Shown: one piece after another, positions 23,727-32,365 of the stretch | How positions within the stretch are numbered: position 1 is the first letter of the stretch | How the letters are laid out: each line of letters begins with the position of its first letter | From: Flavobacterium sp. WV_118_3 | Lineage (GTDB): Bacteria; Bacteroidota; Bacteroidia; Flavobacteriales; Flavobacteriaceae | NCBI RefSeq assembly: GCF_039778605.1 | Contig: NZ_CP156060.1 | Location: 2,232,001 to 2,296,000, forward strand | Direction: 5' to 3' | DNA length: 64,000 nucleotides | Translations under genes and position numbers: made by a program | Notes under the pieces: generated by a model | What the model was told of the DNA's origin: nothing | Database searches by the model: none | What the model saw: the letters and a program-made list of their open reading frames with translations, nothing else

Positions 23727-25177
23727 TTTCGAGATACTATTTGGAGGCTTTCGAAAGATTCTACGAGACATTTGTAGCGATTTTCTCTTCCAGTTATATT
23801 TTATTTTACCTGTTTTTGGCCGTGCTTTCGTATCTGGCAATCAAAAAACACCTGAATGCCAAGTATTTTATCCACGACGATTTATTGGTAAAGTCCAATA
23901 CTATGATCGGAGTTTCGGTAGTCGCTCCGGCTTTTAACGAAGGCGCAACTATTGTTTCTAACGTAAAGTCGCTGCTTTCACTTACCTATCCGAATTTTGA
24001 GGTGATCATTGTAAACGATGGTAGTACCGACGATACACTCGAAAAACTGATACGGGAATTTCAACTGGTTCAGGTGGATTTCTATTACAAGGAAAAGATC
24101 AAAACGCAGAAAGTGCGCGGTCATTATAAGTCAACCAATCCGATTTATGCCAAGTTATTGGTGGTGGATAAAGAAAATGGGAAAAGTAAGGCCGACGCTT
24201 CGAATGCCGGAATCAATTCGGCCAAGCATCCGTTGTTCTTGTGTACCGATGTGGATTGTATCTTAAAAAAGGATACGATTATCAAATTGGCTAAACCTTT
24301 TATGGAGAGCAAGCGGAAGGTAATCGCCACCGGAGCCGGAATCCGCATATCCAATTCTTGTGAGGTAAAGGACGGTTTTCTGGTAAAAGTGCATTTCCCA
24401 ACCAATTGGTATGCGCGTTTCCAGGAACTGGAATATGTACGGGCGTTTCTTTTTGGGCGAATGGCCTGGAGTCAGATTAACGGTTTGTTACTGGTTTCCG
24501 GCGGATTGGGAATGTTCGATAAGGAAGTGGCCATCGCAGCTGGTGGTTATTGGCACAAATCGTTGGGCGAAGACATGGAACTGATCACCCGGATGCGAAA
24601 ACATATGTACGATACCAAACAGAAGTTTTCGATTAAATATATCCCGGAATCGCTATGTTGGACCGAAGTTCCGGCCAATGCGAAGGTTTTGATCCGACAA
24701 CGCAGCCGTTGGGCCAGAGGACTCATACAAACGTTGTATATCCACCGAACGATGTTCTTTAATCCAAAATACGGAAAGACTGCCTTTTTGATCCTTCCCT
24801 ATTTCTTTTCGTTCGAGTTTATGGTTCCGATTCTTGAGCTATTGGGCGTTTTCTCATTGCTGATCGGTTTTTATCTATTGGATATTGATTATGTTTTTCT
24901 ATTTTACGTTTCTTTATTTGTATATTTATTCTACCTGATTTTAACACTGGTTTCGATTTTTCTGGATGAGATTTTATATCGCAATTATGCGAATCTGAAA
25001 GAGATCCTGATCCTGACCGGAATGGCTTTTATAGAACCATTCGCGTATCATCCGGTAAACATATACGCCTCATTAAAAGGATATTGGCACTTTTTCAGAC
25101 AAAAGGAACAAAAATGGGGAGAGATGCCTCGATTGGGTTTTAACAGCCAAAATAAAAAAGAAAATGAAACAACTTAA
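23723..25177 (+). CDS. Processive family 2 glycosyltransferase, PgaC/BcsA-like
   Basis: A 484-residue membrane-bound polysaccharide synthase. After an N-terminal transmembrane helix (about 22-40) the cytosolic GT-A domain shows NDGSTDD (98-104), DVD (176-178), ED (283-284) and RQRSRW (325-330). The last one is the QxxRW signature of processive enzymes such as cellulose, hyaluronan and PNAG synthases. Several membrane helices follow (about 355-415) and a cytosolic tail. It likely polymerises and moves a glycan across the inner membrane. The neighbouring HEAT and YaiO genes overlap it on both sides. The sugar is unknown. Confidence 0.88.
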   Translation: MISRYYLEAFERFYETFVAIFSSSYILFYLFLAVLSYLAIKKHLNAKYFIHDDLLVKSNTMIGVSVVAPAFNEGATIVSNVKSLLSLTYPNFEVIIVNDGSTDDTLEKLIREFQLVQVDFYYKEKIKTQKVRGHYKSTNPIYAKLLVVDKENGKSKADASNAGINSAKHPLFLCTDVDCILKKDTIIKLAKPFMESKRKVIATGAGIRISNSCEVKDGFLVKVHFPTNWYARFQELEYVRAFLFGRMAWSQINGLLLVSGGLGMFDKEVAIAAGGYWHKSLGEDMELITRMRKHMYDTKQKFSIKYIPESLCWTEVPANAKVLIRQRSRWARGLIQTLYIHRTMFFNPKYGKTAFLILPYFFSFEFMVPILELLGVFSLLIGFYLLDIDYVFLFYVSLFVYLFYLILTLVSIFLDEILYRNYANLKEILILTGMAFIEPFAYHPVNIYASLKGYWHFFRQKEQKWGEMPRLGFNSQNKKENETT

Positions 25178-26426
25178 TTATACCAGAATATTCCTTTTTG
25201 CTCTAGTAATACTGGCCTCAAACAGTATGCTAGGTCAAAAAATCAATACCGACAGCCTTCTTACCGAGGTGATCAAAGACATTAATGTTCGGAAAAACTA
25301 TCCGGAAGCGATCAAAAAAGCGCATGTCGGAATTAAAGCCGCTCCGGATTATCTCGATTTTCAATTGTTTTTAGGTCGTGCATACCAACTTTCGGAAAGT
25401 ATCGACAGTGCACGCTATTACTATAAAAGAGTGGTTGAAAAGAATCCGAAATACGAGGATGCCTATACCTATTGGTCGCAATTGGAAGTTAATGCTAAAA
25501 ATTATCCGGAAGCGAACAATGTAACCGATCAGGCACTTGCTTTGTATCCGGAAAACAAGGCTTTTCATTTTAGAAAACTGGCGATTTACGAATTGCAAAA
25601 GGAAGATGATAAAGCCTACGATTATCTAAAAACAATGGACAAGCAGTTCCCGAATGATACCGATATCAAACAACGTTTGTTTCTATTGGACAAAAAGAAC
25701 AACAACGACCGTGTGGGTCTCAACTACAGTATTACGTTTTTCGACAGGAATGGTGTAGGTCCATGGAATCTGGGAAGTGCACAATATATCCGCGAACGCA
25801 AATGGGGTTCGTTGATCGGACGGGTAAATTATGCCAATCGTTTGTCTTTTAAAACATCAATCGCCAGTGGACTTCAATATGAAGCTGAATCCTATTTCTT
25901 TACCGGCAAAAAAGCCTATTCGTATGTTGGTGTGGCGTATAGTGACGATATCGTTTTCCCGAAATGGCGTGTGGGCTATTCCTTTTATTACAATTTTAAC
26001 GAGGGTTGGGAAGCCGATTTAGGCGGGCGTTATACCAAAACCGTAGACGAAAATCTTACCGCTGTTGTGGCCGGTGTTGGAAAATATATTGGTTCGTACT
26101 GGATTAACCTGCGTACGTTCCTGCAAAATCAGAACAGCAAAATGTATCCGGCCTTTACACTAACGTCCCGTTATTATTTCGATTCCCGTTTTGATTATGC
26201 TACCGTTATCATGGGTTATGGAACTTCGCCGGACGAACGATCCGTATTAGGTCAGCTGGAACAGCGAATCGCGATGAATTCCTACCGCATTGGTGCCGGT
26301 TACTACCGCGTATTATGGAAAAATTACCTGGCCGGTATTCAGGTTAACTATAACAATCAGGAATATCTACCGGGTTTAAAACAAAACGAAACAGAACTTA
26401 ACTTTAGCTTACATTACCGATTTTAG
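25164..26426 (+). CDS. YaiO family TPR and outer-membrane beta-barrel protein
   Basis: A 420-residue secreted protein. A signal peptide ends around MLGQ (about residue 24). Residues about 27-180 form TPR-like helices (with YPEAIKKAHVGIKAAPDYLD), and the rest is a YaiO-type beta-barrel ending in HYRF, a typical final aromatic of outer-membrane proteins. The layout of periplasmic TPR plus barrel in one chain resembles PgaA, the export pore of PNAG. The start overlaps the end of the synthase gene by 14 bases. It is the likely outer-membrane exit of this cassette. Confidence 0.85.
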   Translation: MKQLNYTRIFLFALVILASNSMLGQKINTDSLLTEVIKDINVRKNYPEAIKKAHVGIKAAPDYLDFQLFLGRAYQLSESIDSARYYYKRVVEKNPKYEDAYTYWSQLEVNAKNYPEANNVTDQALALYPENKAFHFRKLAIYELQKEDDKAYDYLKTMDKQFPNDTDIKQRLFLLDKKNNNDRVGLNYSITFFDRNGVGPWNLGSAQYIRERKWGSLIGRVNYANRLSFKTSIASGLQYEAESYFFTGKKAYSYVGVAYSDDIVFPKWRVGYSFYYNFNEGWEADLGGRYTKTVDENLTAVVAGVGKYIGSYWINLRTFLQNQNSKMYPAFTLTSRYYFDSRFDYATVIMGYGTSPDERSVLGQLEQRIAMNSYRIGAGYYRVLWKNYLAGIQVNYNNQEYLPGLKQNETELNFSLHYRF

Positions 26427-26482
26427 TCCTGTTTTACTATGTTAATTAACACCAATAATACAGTATTCATAGGAATTATCCT

Positions 26483-26490
26483 TATTTTTG
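26483..26490 (+). promoter_or_regulatory. -7 box TATTTTTG for the receiver gene
   Basis: Exact TAnnTTTG match, 38 bases before the ATG at 26528. The receiver gene may therefore be transcribed separately from the YaiO gene. Confidence 0.5.
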
Positions 26491-26527
26491 TACAAAGTAA
26501 ACAAAAAATTATTTTTAACCGATTACC

Positions 26528-26899
26528 ATGAGCAACGGAAAGAAAATTCTTATTGTTGAAGACGATAACCTTACCATGAACATTCTTGAATTTATTTTAA
26601 AGAAAGAAGGGTATGCGTTAACGATCGCCAGAGATGGTTCTGAAGCCATTGAAAAAATCCCGGAAGTGAATCCGGATTTGGTTATTACGGATGTCATGCT
26701 GCCTTTTAAATCCGGTTTGGAGATCACCAATTTTGTAAAAGAAAACTATAAAAATACACCGGTGATTATCCTGTCGGCTTTGGGTGAAGAAGAAAATACG
26801 GTGACTAATGGCTTTAAATTGGGCGCTGATGACTTTATTGCCAAGCCTTTTAACCCGAAAGAACTGATCCTACGCGTGAAAAGATTGATCGAAAAATAG
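26528..26899 (+). CDS. Stand-alone response regulator receiver protein
   Basis: A 123-residue CheY-like receiver with no output domain. The acidic pocket is EDD (11-13), the phosphorylated residue Asp55 (VITDVMLPF), the switch residue Ser83 and the conserved Lys106 in AKPFNP. It must act by binding other proteins; with the synthase, HEAT and YaiO genes upstream, an effect on polysaccharide production is plausible. No histidine kinase lies nearby. It has its own promoter box, 101 bases after the YaiO gene, and is followed 45 bases later by rlmH. Confidence 0.88.
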   Translation: MSNGKKILIVEDDNLTMNILEFILKKEGYALTIARDGSEAIEKIPEVNPDLVITDVMLPFKSGLEITNFVKENYKNTPVIILSALGEEENTVTNGFKLGADDFIAKPFNPKELILRVKRLIEK

Positions 26900-26921
26900 C
26901 CTTTTTCAGGTTTACGGCTTA

Positions 26922-26929
26922 TTTTTGCA
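26922..26929 (+). promoter_or_regulatory. -7 box TATTTTTG for rlmH
   Basis: Exact TAnnTTTG match, 16 bases before the ATG at 26945, implying a very short leader. Confidence 0.45.
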
Positions 26930-26944
26930 GCAAATCTCCGTTCC

Positions 26945-27418
26945 ATGAATATCAAACTTCTGGCCATCGGTAAAACCGATAACAAGGCTTTGCAGACTTT
27001 AATCGACGATTATACCAAACGTTTGTCGTTTTATATCAAATTTGATCTGGAAATCATTCCGGATATCAAGAATGTCAAAAACCTGTCCGAAAGTCAGCAG
27101 AAAGAAAAAGAAGGCGAACTGATTTTATCCAAATTATCAGCTACCGATCAGTTGATTTTATTAGACGAAAACGGAAAATCCTTTTCCAGTGTCGGCTTTT
27201 CAGAAGAATTACAGAAAAAAATGAATTCCGGTGTTAAAACATTAGTGTTCGTTATTGGTGGACCCTATGGTTTTTCGGAAGCCGTATATAAAAAAGCGCA
27301 GGGAAAAATTTCATTATCCCTGATGACTTTTTCCCATCAGATGGTGCGTTTGTTTTTTATTGAGCAGCTATACCGCGGTTTTACGATTCTACGAAACGAA
27401 CCGTATCACCATCAGTAA
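26945..27418 (+). CDS. rlmH: 23S rRNA (pseudouridine(1915)-N3)-methyltransferase RlmH
   Basis: SPOUT methyltransferase that modifies pseudouridine 1915 in helix 69 of 23S rRNA, on assembled ribosomes. The knotted C-terminal part shows GGPYGFSEAVY (105-115), the SAM-binding LSLMTFSHQMVR (124-135), and the YHH C-terminus (154-156) that is typical of the family. Length (157) is exact. It overlaps the end of the convergent lipoprotein gene by seven bases. Confidence 0.96.
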   Translation: MNIKLLAIGKTDNKALQTLIDDYTKRLSFYIKFDLEIIPDIKNVKNLSESQQKEKEGELILSKLSATDQLILLDENGKSFSSVGFSEELQKKMNSGVKTLVFVIGGPYGFSEAVYKKAQGKISLSLMTFSHQMVRLFFIEQLYRGFTILRNEPYHHQ

Positions 27419-28053
27419 ATATATTCTTTGTTCGAAATGGTCACATTGGGTTGTTTCCACCACGACAACAATATCTTGTCCGCAATATAATGATCATACG
27501 ACAGTTCTTTGTCGAAATGCAAAAATAAAACGGTTGGTTTGGTATACATTTTTTCTACGGTACGGTGGAATTCTTCCGGTTTTACCGCGATACCGTTAAC
27601 CGTAAGCTGGTTCCGTTTATCAAATTTTAAAACCAACGACGCTTTTCCGTCCTCGGCAAAATCTTTTTGCGTCCCTAATGTATATACCACATCCGTAAAA
27701 GGAATAAAAGCCATATTTTTACCGATACTATCCGCATAGGAATAGTAATTCTCAACCTGCGCTTCCCCTTTATGACTTCCCTTGCGGTTTTGAAGTTTGA
27801 TCACTTCCGGCATAATCTTTTTTAACGGAAATCGTTTGTCGATATTAAAAATCCAGTTGGTCGTGGAAATAATCGTTTGTTTATCCACTTCAACCAGTGT
27901 ATCGTTTCCGTTAACCTGAAACAGCATATAAATCGGCGAAATATCGGCTACGTCTTTTACAATCGTTCTGCCCGATTTCGGCAATAAAATGTGTTTGTCT
28001 TTTCCACAACCGAACAGCAAAAAAGCCGCTAAAATAAAACTGTATCTGATCAT
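27412..28053 (-). CDS. Lipoprotein of unknown function coupled to folP
   Basis: A 213-residue predicted lipoprotein: signal peptide MIRYSFILAAFLLFGC with the lipid-bearing cysteine at residue 16. The mature protein contains PIYMLFQVNGNDTLVEVDK and IISTTNWIFNIDKRFPLKK. I do not know the family. The ATG at 28053 overlaps the folP stop as ATGA, and it begins a clean lipoprotein signal, so the longer frame starting at 28086 is rejected. A link to folate is not implied; shared transcription only. Confidence 0.75.
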   Translation of the reverse strand: MIRYSFILAAFLLFGCGKDKHILLPKSGRTIVKDVADISPIYMLFQVNGNDTLVEVDKQTIISTTNWIFNIDKRFPLKKIMPEVIKLQNRKGSHKGEAQVENYYSYADSIGKNMAFIPFTDVVYTLGTQKDFAEDGKASLVLKFDKRNQLTVNGIAVKPEEFHRTVEKMYTKPTVLFLHFDKELSYDHYIADKILLSWWKQPNVTISNKEYIY

Positions 28054-28877
28054 AATCCTTGTGTTTTTTGTACGAGACGAATGCATTCCATCGCTTCCTT
28101 TACGTCGTGAACCCGAAGCAAACGGGCGCCTTTTAACAACGAAATCGTATTGAGTACGGTTGTTCCGTTTAAGGCTTCACCGGCGGTATTTTCCAATACT
28201 TTATAAATCATCGATTTTCGGGAAACAGCTGATAATAAAGGTACTTCTAAATTTTGGAATAATTCCAGTTTTTGCAGCACTTCGTAGTTTTGTGCTGTTG
28301 TTTTCGCAAAACCAAAGCCCGGATCGACTATAATATCATGGATTCCATAACGCCTTGCTTCCCGGATACGTTCCGAAAAATAAAAAAGCATTTCTTTTAC
28401 AATATCCGTATAATCGGTAAGCGTATTCATGGTTTGCGGCGTTCCACGCATGTGCATCATAATATAAGGTACTCGCAAGGCACCAACGGTAGGAAGCATT
28501 TCGGGATCGAGTAATCCGGCGGCGATATCGTTAATCAGTGCGGCTCCGGCTCCAATCGCTTCGGCTGCTACTTTGGCTCGGAAGGTATCCACCGACAAAA
28601 GTGCTTCGGGAAACCGATCGGCGATAAGACGGATTACCGGAACAATACGACGCACCTCCTCTTCTTCCGTTACAAATGCCGCATTCGGTCGGGATGAATA
28701 CGCTCCGATATCGATAAAAGTCGCGCCCTCGGTGAGCATTTTTTCGGTTTGCTGTAAAAAAGCCGTGTCGCTTTTATATTTTCCGCCATCGTAAAACGAA
28801 TCCGGGGTTACATTTAAAATCCCCATACAGTGTGGCGTATCCAAACTAACCAGTCGGCCTTTGCAATTGATTGTCAT
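28050..28877 (-). CDS. folP: Dihydropteroate synthase
   Basis: Joins p-aminobenzoate and the pterin pyrophosphate in folate synthesis, and is the target of sulfonamides. A 275-residue TIM-barrel protein with MGILNVTPDSFYDGG (18-32), ANDIAAG-like INDIAAGLLD, MHMRGTPQTM, DPGFGFAKT and SRKSM near the end. The ATG at 28877 gives the normal N-terminus; a longer frame from 29003 runs into the divergent gene and is rejected. The downstream lipoprotein overlaps its stop codon, and the DUF1599 gene is divergent, 110 bases away. Confidence 0.94.
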   Translation of the reverse strand: MTINCKGRLVSLDTPHCMGILNVTPDSFYDGGKYKSDTAFLQQTEKMLTEGATFIDIGAYSSRPNAAFVTEEEEVRRIVPVIRLIADRFPEALLSVDTFRAKVAAEAIGAGAALINDIAAGLLDPEMLPTVGALRVPYIMMHMRGTPQTMNTLTDYTDIVKEMLFYFSERIREARRYGIHDIIVDPGFGFAKTTAQNYEVLQKLELFQNLEVPLLSAVSRKSMIYKVLENTAGEALNGTTVLNTISLLKGARLLRVHDVKEAMECIRLVQKTQGL

Positions 28878-28949
28878 CTGATTCACTTTTGAAATCCGGA
28901 AGAAATCCCGGGGTAGACTGGTCTTTCTCTTTTTATCCGGAAAAATCCT

Positions 28950-28957
28950 TACTTTTG
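28950..28957 (+). promoter_or_regulatory. -7 box TACTTTTG for the DUF1599 gene
   Basis: Exact TAnnTTTG match, 31 bases before the ATG at 28988, within the folP-DUF1599 divergent region. Confidence 0.5.
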
Positions 28958-28987
28958 AAAAAATTATCACACAAAGATACATAGAAA

Positions 28988-29530
28988 ATGAGCAATACCT
29001 CACAGGAATTTGACAAGGTTATTTCTATTTGCCGCAACCTCTATAGCAATAAAATGAAAGACTACGGAAGTGCCTGGCGCATTTTGCGTTTGCCGTCGCT
29101 AACCGATCAGATTTTTATCAAAGCACAACGCATCCGCAGTTTACAGGAAAATGATGTCCGCAAGATCAACGAAGATGAAACGTCTGAGTTTATCGGAATT
29201 ATCAATTATTCCATTATGGCGCTGATTCAGTTGGATCTTGGCGTTGCGGATCAACCGGATCTTGGTGTGGAAAAAGCCGTGGCGTTATACGACGAAAAAG
29301 TAAAAATCTGCAAAGACCTGATGGAAGCCAAAAACCACGATTATGGCGAGGCTTGGCGTGATTTGCGCGTGAGTTCCCTGACCGATCTGATTCTGCAGAA
29401 ATTATTACGTGTAAAACAAATCGAAGACAACAAAGGAAAAACACTCGTATCCGAAGGAATCGACGCCAATTATCAGGATATGCTGAACTATGCCGTTTTC
29501 GCCCTGATTCATTTGGGAAAAGCCACATAA
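28988..29530 (+). CDS. DUF1599 domain protein with internal duplication
   Basis: A 180-residue cytosolic protein made of two similar halves. The first contains ICRNLYSNKMKDYGSAWRI and LPSLTDQIFIKAQRI, the second ICKDLMEAKNHDYGEAWRD and VSSLTDLILQKLLRV; both end in a helix with NYSIMALIQL / NYAVFALIHL. This is the DUF1599 pattern. The DYGxAWR motif and the all-helical nature hint at a MazG/dUTPase-like nucleotide-binding fold, but that is only a guess. It is conserved in Bacteroidetes next to the BT_3928-type gene that follows 82 bases later. Confidence 0.88.
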   Translation: MSNTSQEFDKVISICRNLYSNKMKDYGSAWRILRLPSLTDQIFIKAQRIRSLQENDVRKINEDETSEFIGIINYSIMALIQLDLGVADQPDLGVEKAVALYDEKVKICKDLMEAKNHDYGEAWRDLRVSSLTDLILQKLLRVKQIEDNKGKTLVSEGIDANYQDMLNYAVFALIHLGKAT

Positions 29531-29612
29531 GCCTGTTAATTAGGAAACATTAACAATTAATTCCACGGGTTCTTACCTATATTTACAAAACCGAAAAAAA
29601 GTAGTTACCGTT

Positions 29613-30716
29613 ATGAAGAAATTTTTAGTTCACTTTTCACGTCTGTTTGTTGGCGTACTGTTCATTATATCTGGTTTGATCAAACTGAATGACCCAATGG
29701 GGTTTTCGTTTAAACTGGAAGAATATTTCGCCGAAAATGTTTTAAACCTTCCGTTCTTTATTCCCTACGCGCTAATTATTGCCGTTTTTGTAGTGGTATT
29801 TGAAGTGGTTTTGGGAGTAGCACTCCTAATCGGGTTTAAGCCAAAATTCACCATGTGGAGTTTACTATTAATGATCGTTTTCTTTACGTTCCTAACATTC
29901 TATTCGGCGTATTTCAACAAAGTAACCGACTGTGGTTGTTTTGGTGATGCCTTAAAACTCACGCCGTGGGAATCGTTTACCAAAGATCTCGTACTCTTGT
30001 TTTTTATCCTGATATTATTCTTTAACCAAAAACTGATTCAGCCGTTATTTAGCGGTACCGTAAATGCGCTTACCGTTTTTGTGAGCTATTCACTATGTCT
30101 TTTTATGGGTTATTATGTATTGAATCATTTGCCGTTAAAAGATTTCAGAGCCTATAAAGTGGGAACCAACATTCAGAAAGGAATGGAAATTCCCGAGGGT
30201 GCGCCGCGTTCGGTATATGAAATGAATTTTGTGTACAAAGTAAACGGACAAGAACAAAACTTCAACGAAAAACAATTGATGAACCTGCCGGAAGGCGCTG
30301 AGTTTGTTCGTCGTGACGATAAATTAATTTCGAAAGGATACGAACCGCCTATCCACGATTTCAGCATCGAAAAAGACGGTGAAAGTTATACCGAAGCCAT
30401 GTTACACGAGCCAAAATTGATCATGCTGGTTTCGTACGATCTGAATAAAGCCAATACCAAAGGTTTACAAAAAGCCGAGGAATTCTATAAAAAAGCAACC
30501 GCCAAAGGCTATAAAGTCATCGGGATGACAGCTTCGAACGATGAAGTAATCCAAAAAGTAAAAGCGGATAACAAATTAACTTTCGATTACTATTTCTGCG
30601 ATGGAACGACCTTAAAAACGATCGAAAGAGCCAATCCAAGTATTGTAGTGTTGGAAAAAGGAACGATTGTTCAGAAAGCACACTGGAACGATATCGACGC
30701 CGTCGAACTAAAATAA
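29613..30716 (+). CDS. BT_3928-type DoxX-like membrane protein
   Basis: A 367-residue protein. The first 150 residues have four hydrophobic helices of DoxX/MauE type, starting MKKFLVHFSRLFVGVLFIISG and including the motif TDCGCFGD (about residues 109-116), whose cysteines may take part in thiol chemistry. The C-terminal part (about 170-367) lies outside the membrane and resembles a redox or thioredoxin-like domain with CDGTTLKT but no CxxC. It is upstream of a TlpA-like thioredoxin in the same gene string, which supports a role in envelope redox balance. Confidence 0.8.
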   Translation: MKKFLVHFSRLFVGVLFIISGLIKLNDPMGFSFKLEEYFAENVLNLPFFIPYALIIAVFVVVFEVVLGVALLIGFKPKFTMWSLLLMIVFFTFLTFYSAYFNKVTDCGCFGDALKLTPWESFTKDLVLLFFILILFFNQKLIQPLFSGTVNALTVFVSYSLCLFMGYYVLNHLPLKDFRAYKVGTNIQKGMEIPEGAPRSVYEMNFVYKVNGQEQNFNEKQLMNLPEGAEFVRRDDKLISKGYEPPIHDFSIEKDGESYTEAMLHEPKLIMLVSYDLNKANTKGLQKAEEFYKKATAKGYKVIGMTASNDEVIQKVKADNKLTFDYYFCDGTTLKTIERANPSIVVLEKGTIVQKAHWNDIDAVELK

Positions 30717-30729
30717 GTTTCGACCTCGA

Positions 30730-31806
30730 ATGCTTCGTTACCTGCTTCATAAAACCGGATATGCACTGTTAACACTTTTCGGAGTGATAACAGTGATTTT
30801 CTTTTTATTTAATGTCCTTCCCGGCGATCCGGCGCGAATGATGCTCGATCAGAATGAAAATTCCGAACAGCTGGCGTTGGTCAAAAAGAAATATGGTTTT
30901 GATAAGCCAATAGGAACGCAGTATTGGTATTATCTGAACGACCTTTCTCCAATTTCCTTCCACAGTAAAAACAGCGAGGATTATACCTTTCTTTCGGAAG
31001 GAAAATACAACGCTTTACCATTGTTTTCGGTTGGAAATTCAGCGGTCGTTTTAAAAACACCGTATTTGCGGGAAAGCTTTCAGAAAAGCGGAAAAAAAGT
31101 CACTCAGGTTATTGGTGATACGTTGCCGAATACGGTAATCCTGGCCTTTTTTGCCATTGTGATTGCCATCCTGATCGGAATCGTACTCGGAATTGTTTCG
31201 GCAGTTTATAAAGACAGCTGGCTCGACCGGTTAATCGCTTTGGTGAGTACGCTCGGCATGAGTGTGCCTTCCTTTTTTAGTGCGATCCTGTTTGCCTGGT
31301 TTTTCGGATTCCTGTTACACCGTTATACGCATCTGAATATGACCGGTAGCCTATATGAAGTGGACGATTTTGGAAACGGGACTTATATTCAGTGGAAAAA
31401 TATTATTTTACCGGCTGTGGTACTTGGAATCCGACCGTTAGGCGTTGTGATTCAGTTAATGCGAAACTCATTACTGGAGGTTATGAGTCAGGATTATATC
31501 CGAACTGCGAGAGCCAAAGGTTTAAGCGAATTGCAGGTGATTAAACGTCACGCCCTGAAAAACGCCTTAAATCCGGTGGTAACGGCCGTTTCCGGTTGGT
31601 TCGCCTCGATGTTGGCCGGTGCCGTTTTTGTGGAATATATTTTTGGCTGGAACGGATTGGGTAAAGAAATCGTTGATGCTTTAAATACGCTTGATCTTCC
31701 GGTAATTATGGGCGCGGTTTTAGTAATTGCAACCACTTTTGTGGTGATCAATATATTGGTAGATCTGATTTATGCCTATCTCGATCCGAAAATCAAATTA
31801 CAATAA
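30730..31806 (+). CDS. ABC transporter permease, DppB/OppB type
   Basis: A 358-residue inner-membrane permease with the family N-terminus (GYALLTLFGVITVIFFLFNVLPGDPARMM) and the EAA coupling motif RTARAKGLSELQVIKRHALKNAL (about 258-280, given in part). Between the first and second helices it carries a periplasmic insert of about 100 residues. Related proteins move di- and oligopeptides or nickel. No second permease, ATPase or binding protein is adjacent, so the partners must be encoded elsewhere. It lies 13 bases after the BT_3928-type gene. Confidence 0.88.
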   Translation: MLRYLLHKTGYALLTLFGVITVIFFLFNVLPGDPARMMLDQNENSEQLALVKKKYGFDKPIGTQYWYYLNDLSPISFHSKNSEDYTFLSEGKYNALPLFSVGNSAVVLKTPYLRESFQKSGKKVTQVIGDTLPNTVILAFFAIVIAILIGIVLGIVSAVYKDSWLDRLIALVSTLGMSVPSFFSAILFAWFFGFLLHRYTHLNMTGSLYEVDDFGNGTYIQWKNIILPAVVLGIRPLGVVIQLMRNSLLEVMSQDYIRTARAKGLSELQVIKRHALKNALNPVVTAVSGWFASMLAGAVFVEYIFGWNGLGKEIVDALNTLDLPVIMGAVLVIATTFVVINILVDLIYAYLDPKIKLQ

Positions 31807-31864
31807 CATTTTCTTCACAGAAGATTTTATATTTTTATATCCGTAATAAACTAAAAAACTTTTT

Positions 31865-32365
31865 ATGAAAAACATAGTCGCTATGGCATTGATGTTGGTT
31901 TTATCGATCGCCTGTACCAATGCACAAACCCCGAAAGAATTCGCAAAAGAGAGCCTGGACTATAAAATGGTAAGCCCGGAAGGTCAGGAAATTACCTTTA
32001 AAGACGTGCTTAAAAAATACAAAGGCAAAACCGTGGTAATCGATGTTTGGGCATCCTGGTGTCCGGATTGTATCAAAGGAATGCCAAAAGTGGTCAACCT
32101 GCAAAATGAGTTTACCGATGTGGTATATTTGTTTATCTCAGCCGATAAAACACCGGAAGCCTGGAAAAAAGGAATTGAAAAATACAATGTAAACGGCGAG
32201 CATTACCTATTGACCGACGGTATGAAAGGTGCTTTCGGAAAATCGATTAAGCTGGACTGGATTCCGCGTTATATGGTAGTGGACAAAAAAGGAAAAATTG
32301 CGTTGTTCAAAGCTATTGAAGCAGATGACGAAAATCTGATTACGACTTTAAAAACTTTAAAATAA
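31865..32365 (+). CDS. TlpA-like thioredoxin lipoprotein
   Basis: A 166-residue envelope thiol-disulfide protein. The signal peptide has a possible lipobox around Cys17 (LVLSIACTNA). The thioredoxin motif is WASWCPDC with cysteines 66 and 69. The cis-proline loop is DWIPRYMVVDKKG. The sequence CPDC differs from the usual CPPC of TlpA, which should change the redox potential. Its stop overlaps the tpiA start as TAATG, so the two are translationally coupled. Confidence 0.88.
   Translation: MKNIVAMALMLVLSIACTNAQTPKEFAKESLDYKMVSPEGQEITFKDVLKKYKGKTVVIDVWASWCPDCIKGMPKVVNLQNEFTDVVYLFISADKTPEAWKKGIEKYNVNGEHYLLTDGMKGAFGKSIKLDWIPRYMVVDKKGKIALFKAIEADDENLITTLKTLK

Noticed and set aside
28878..29003. N-terminal extension of folP.
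   Set aside because: It overlaps the start of the divergent DUF1599 gene and has no place in the dihydropteroate synthase fold.
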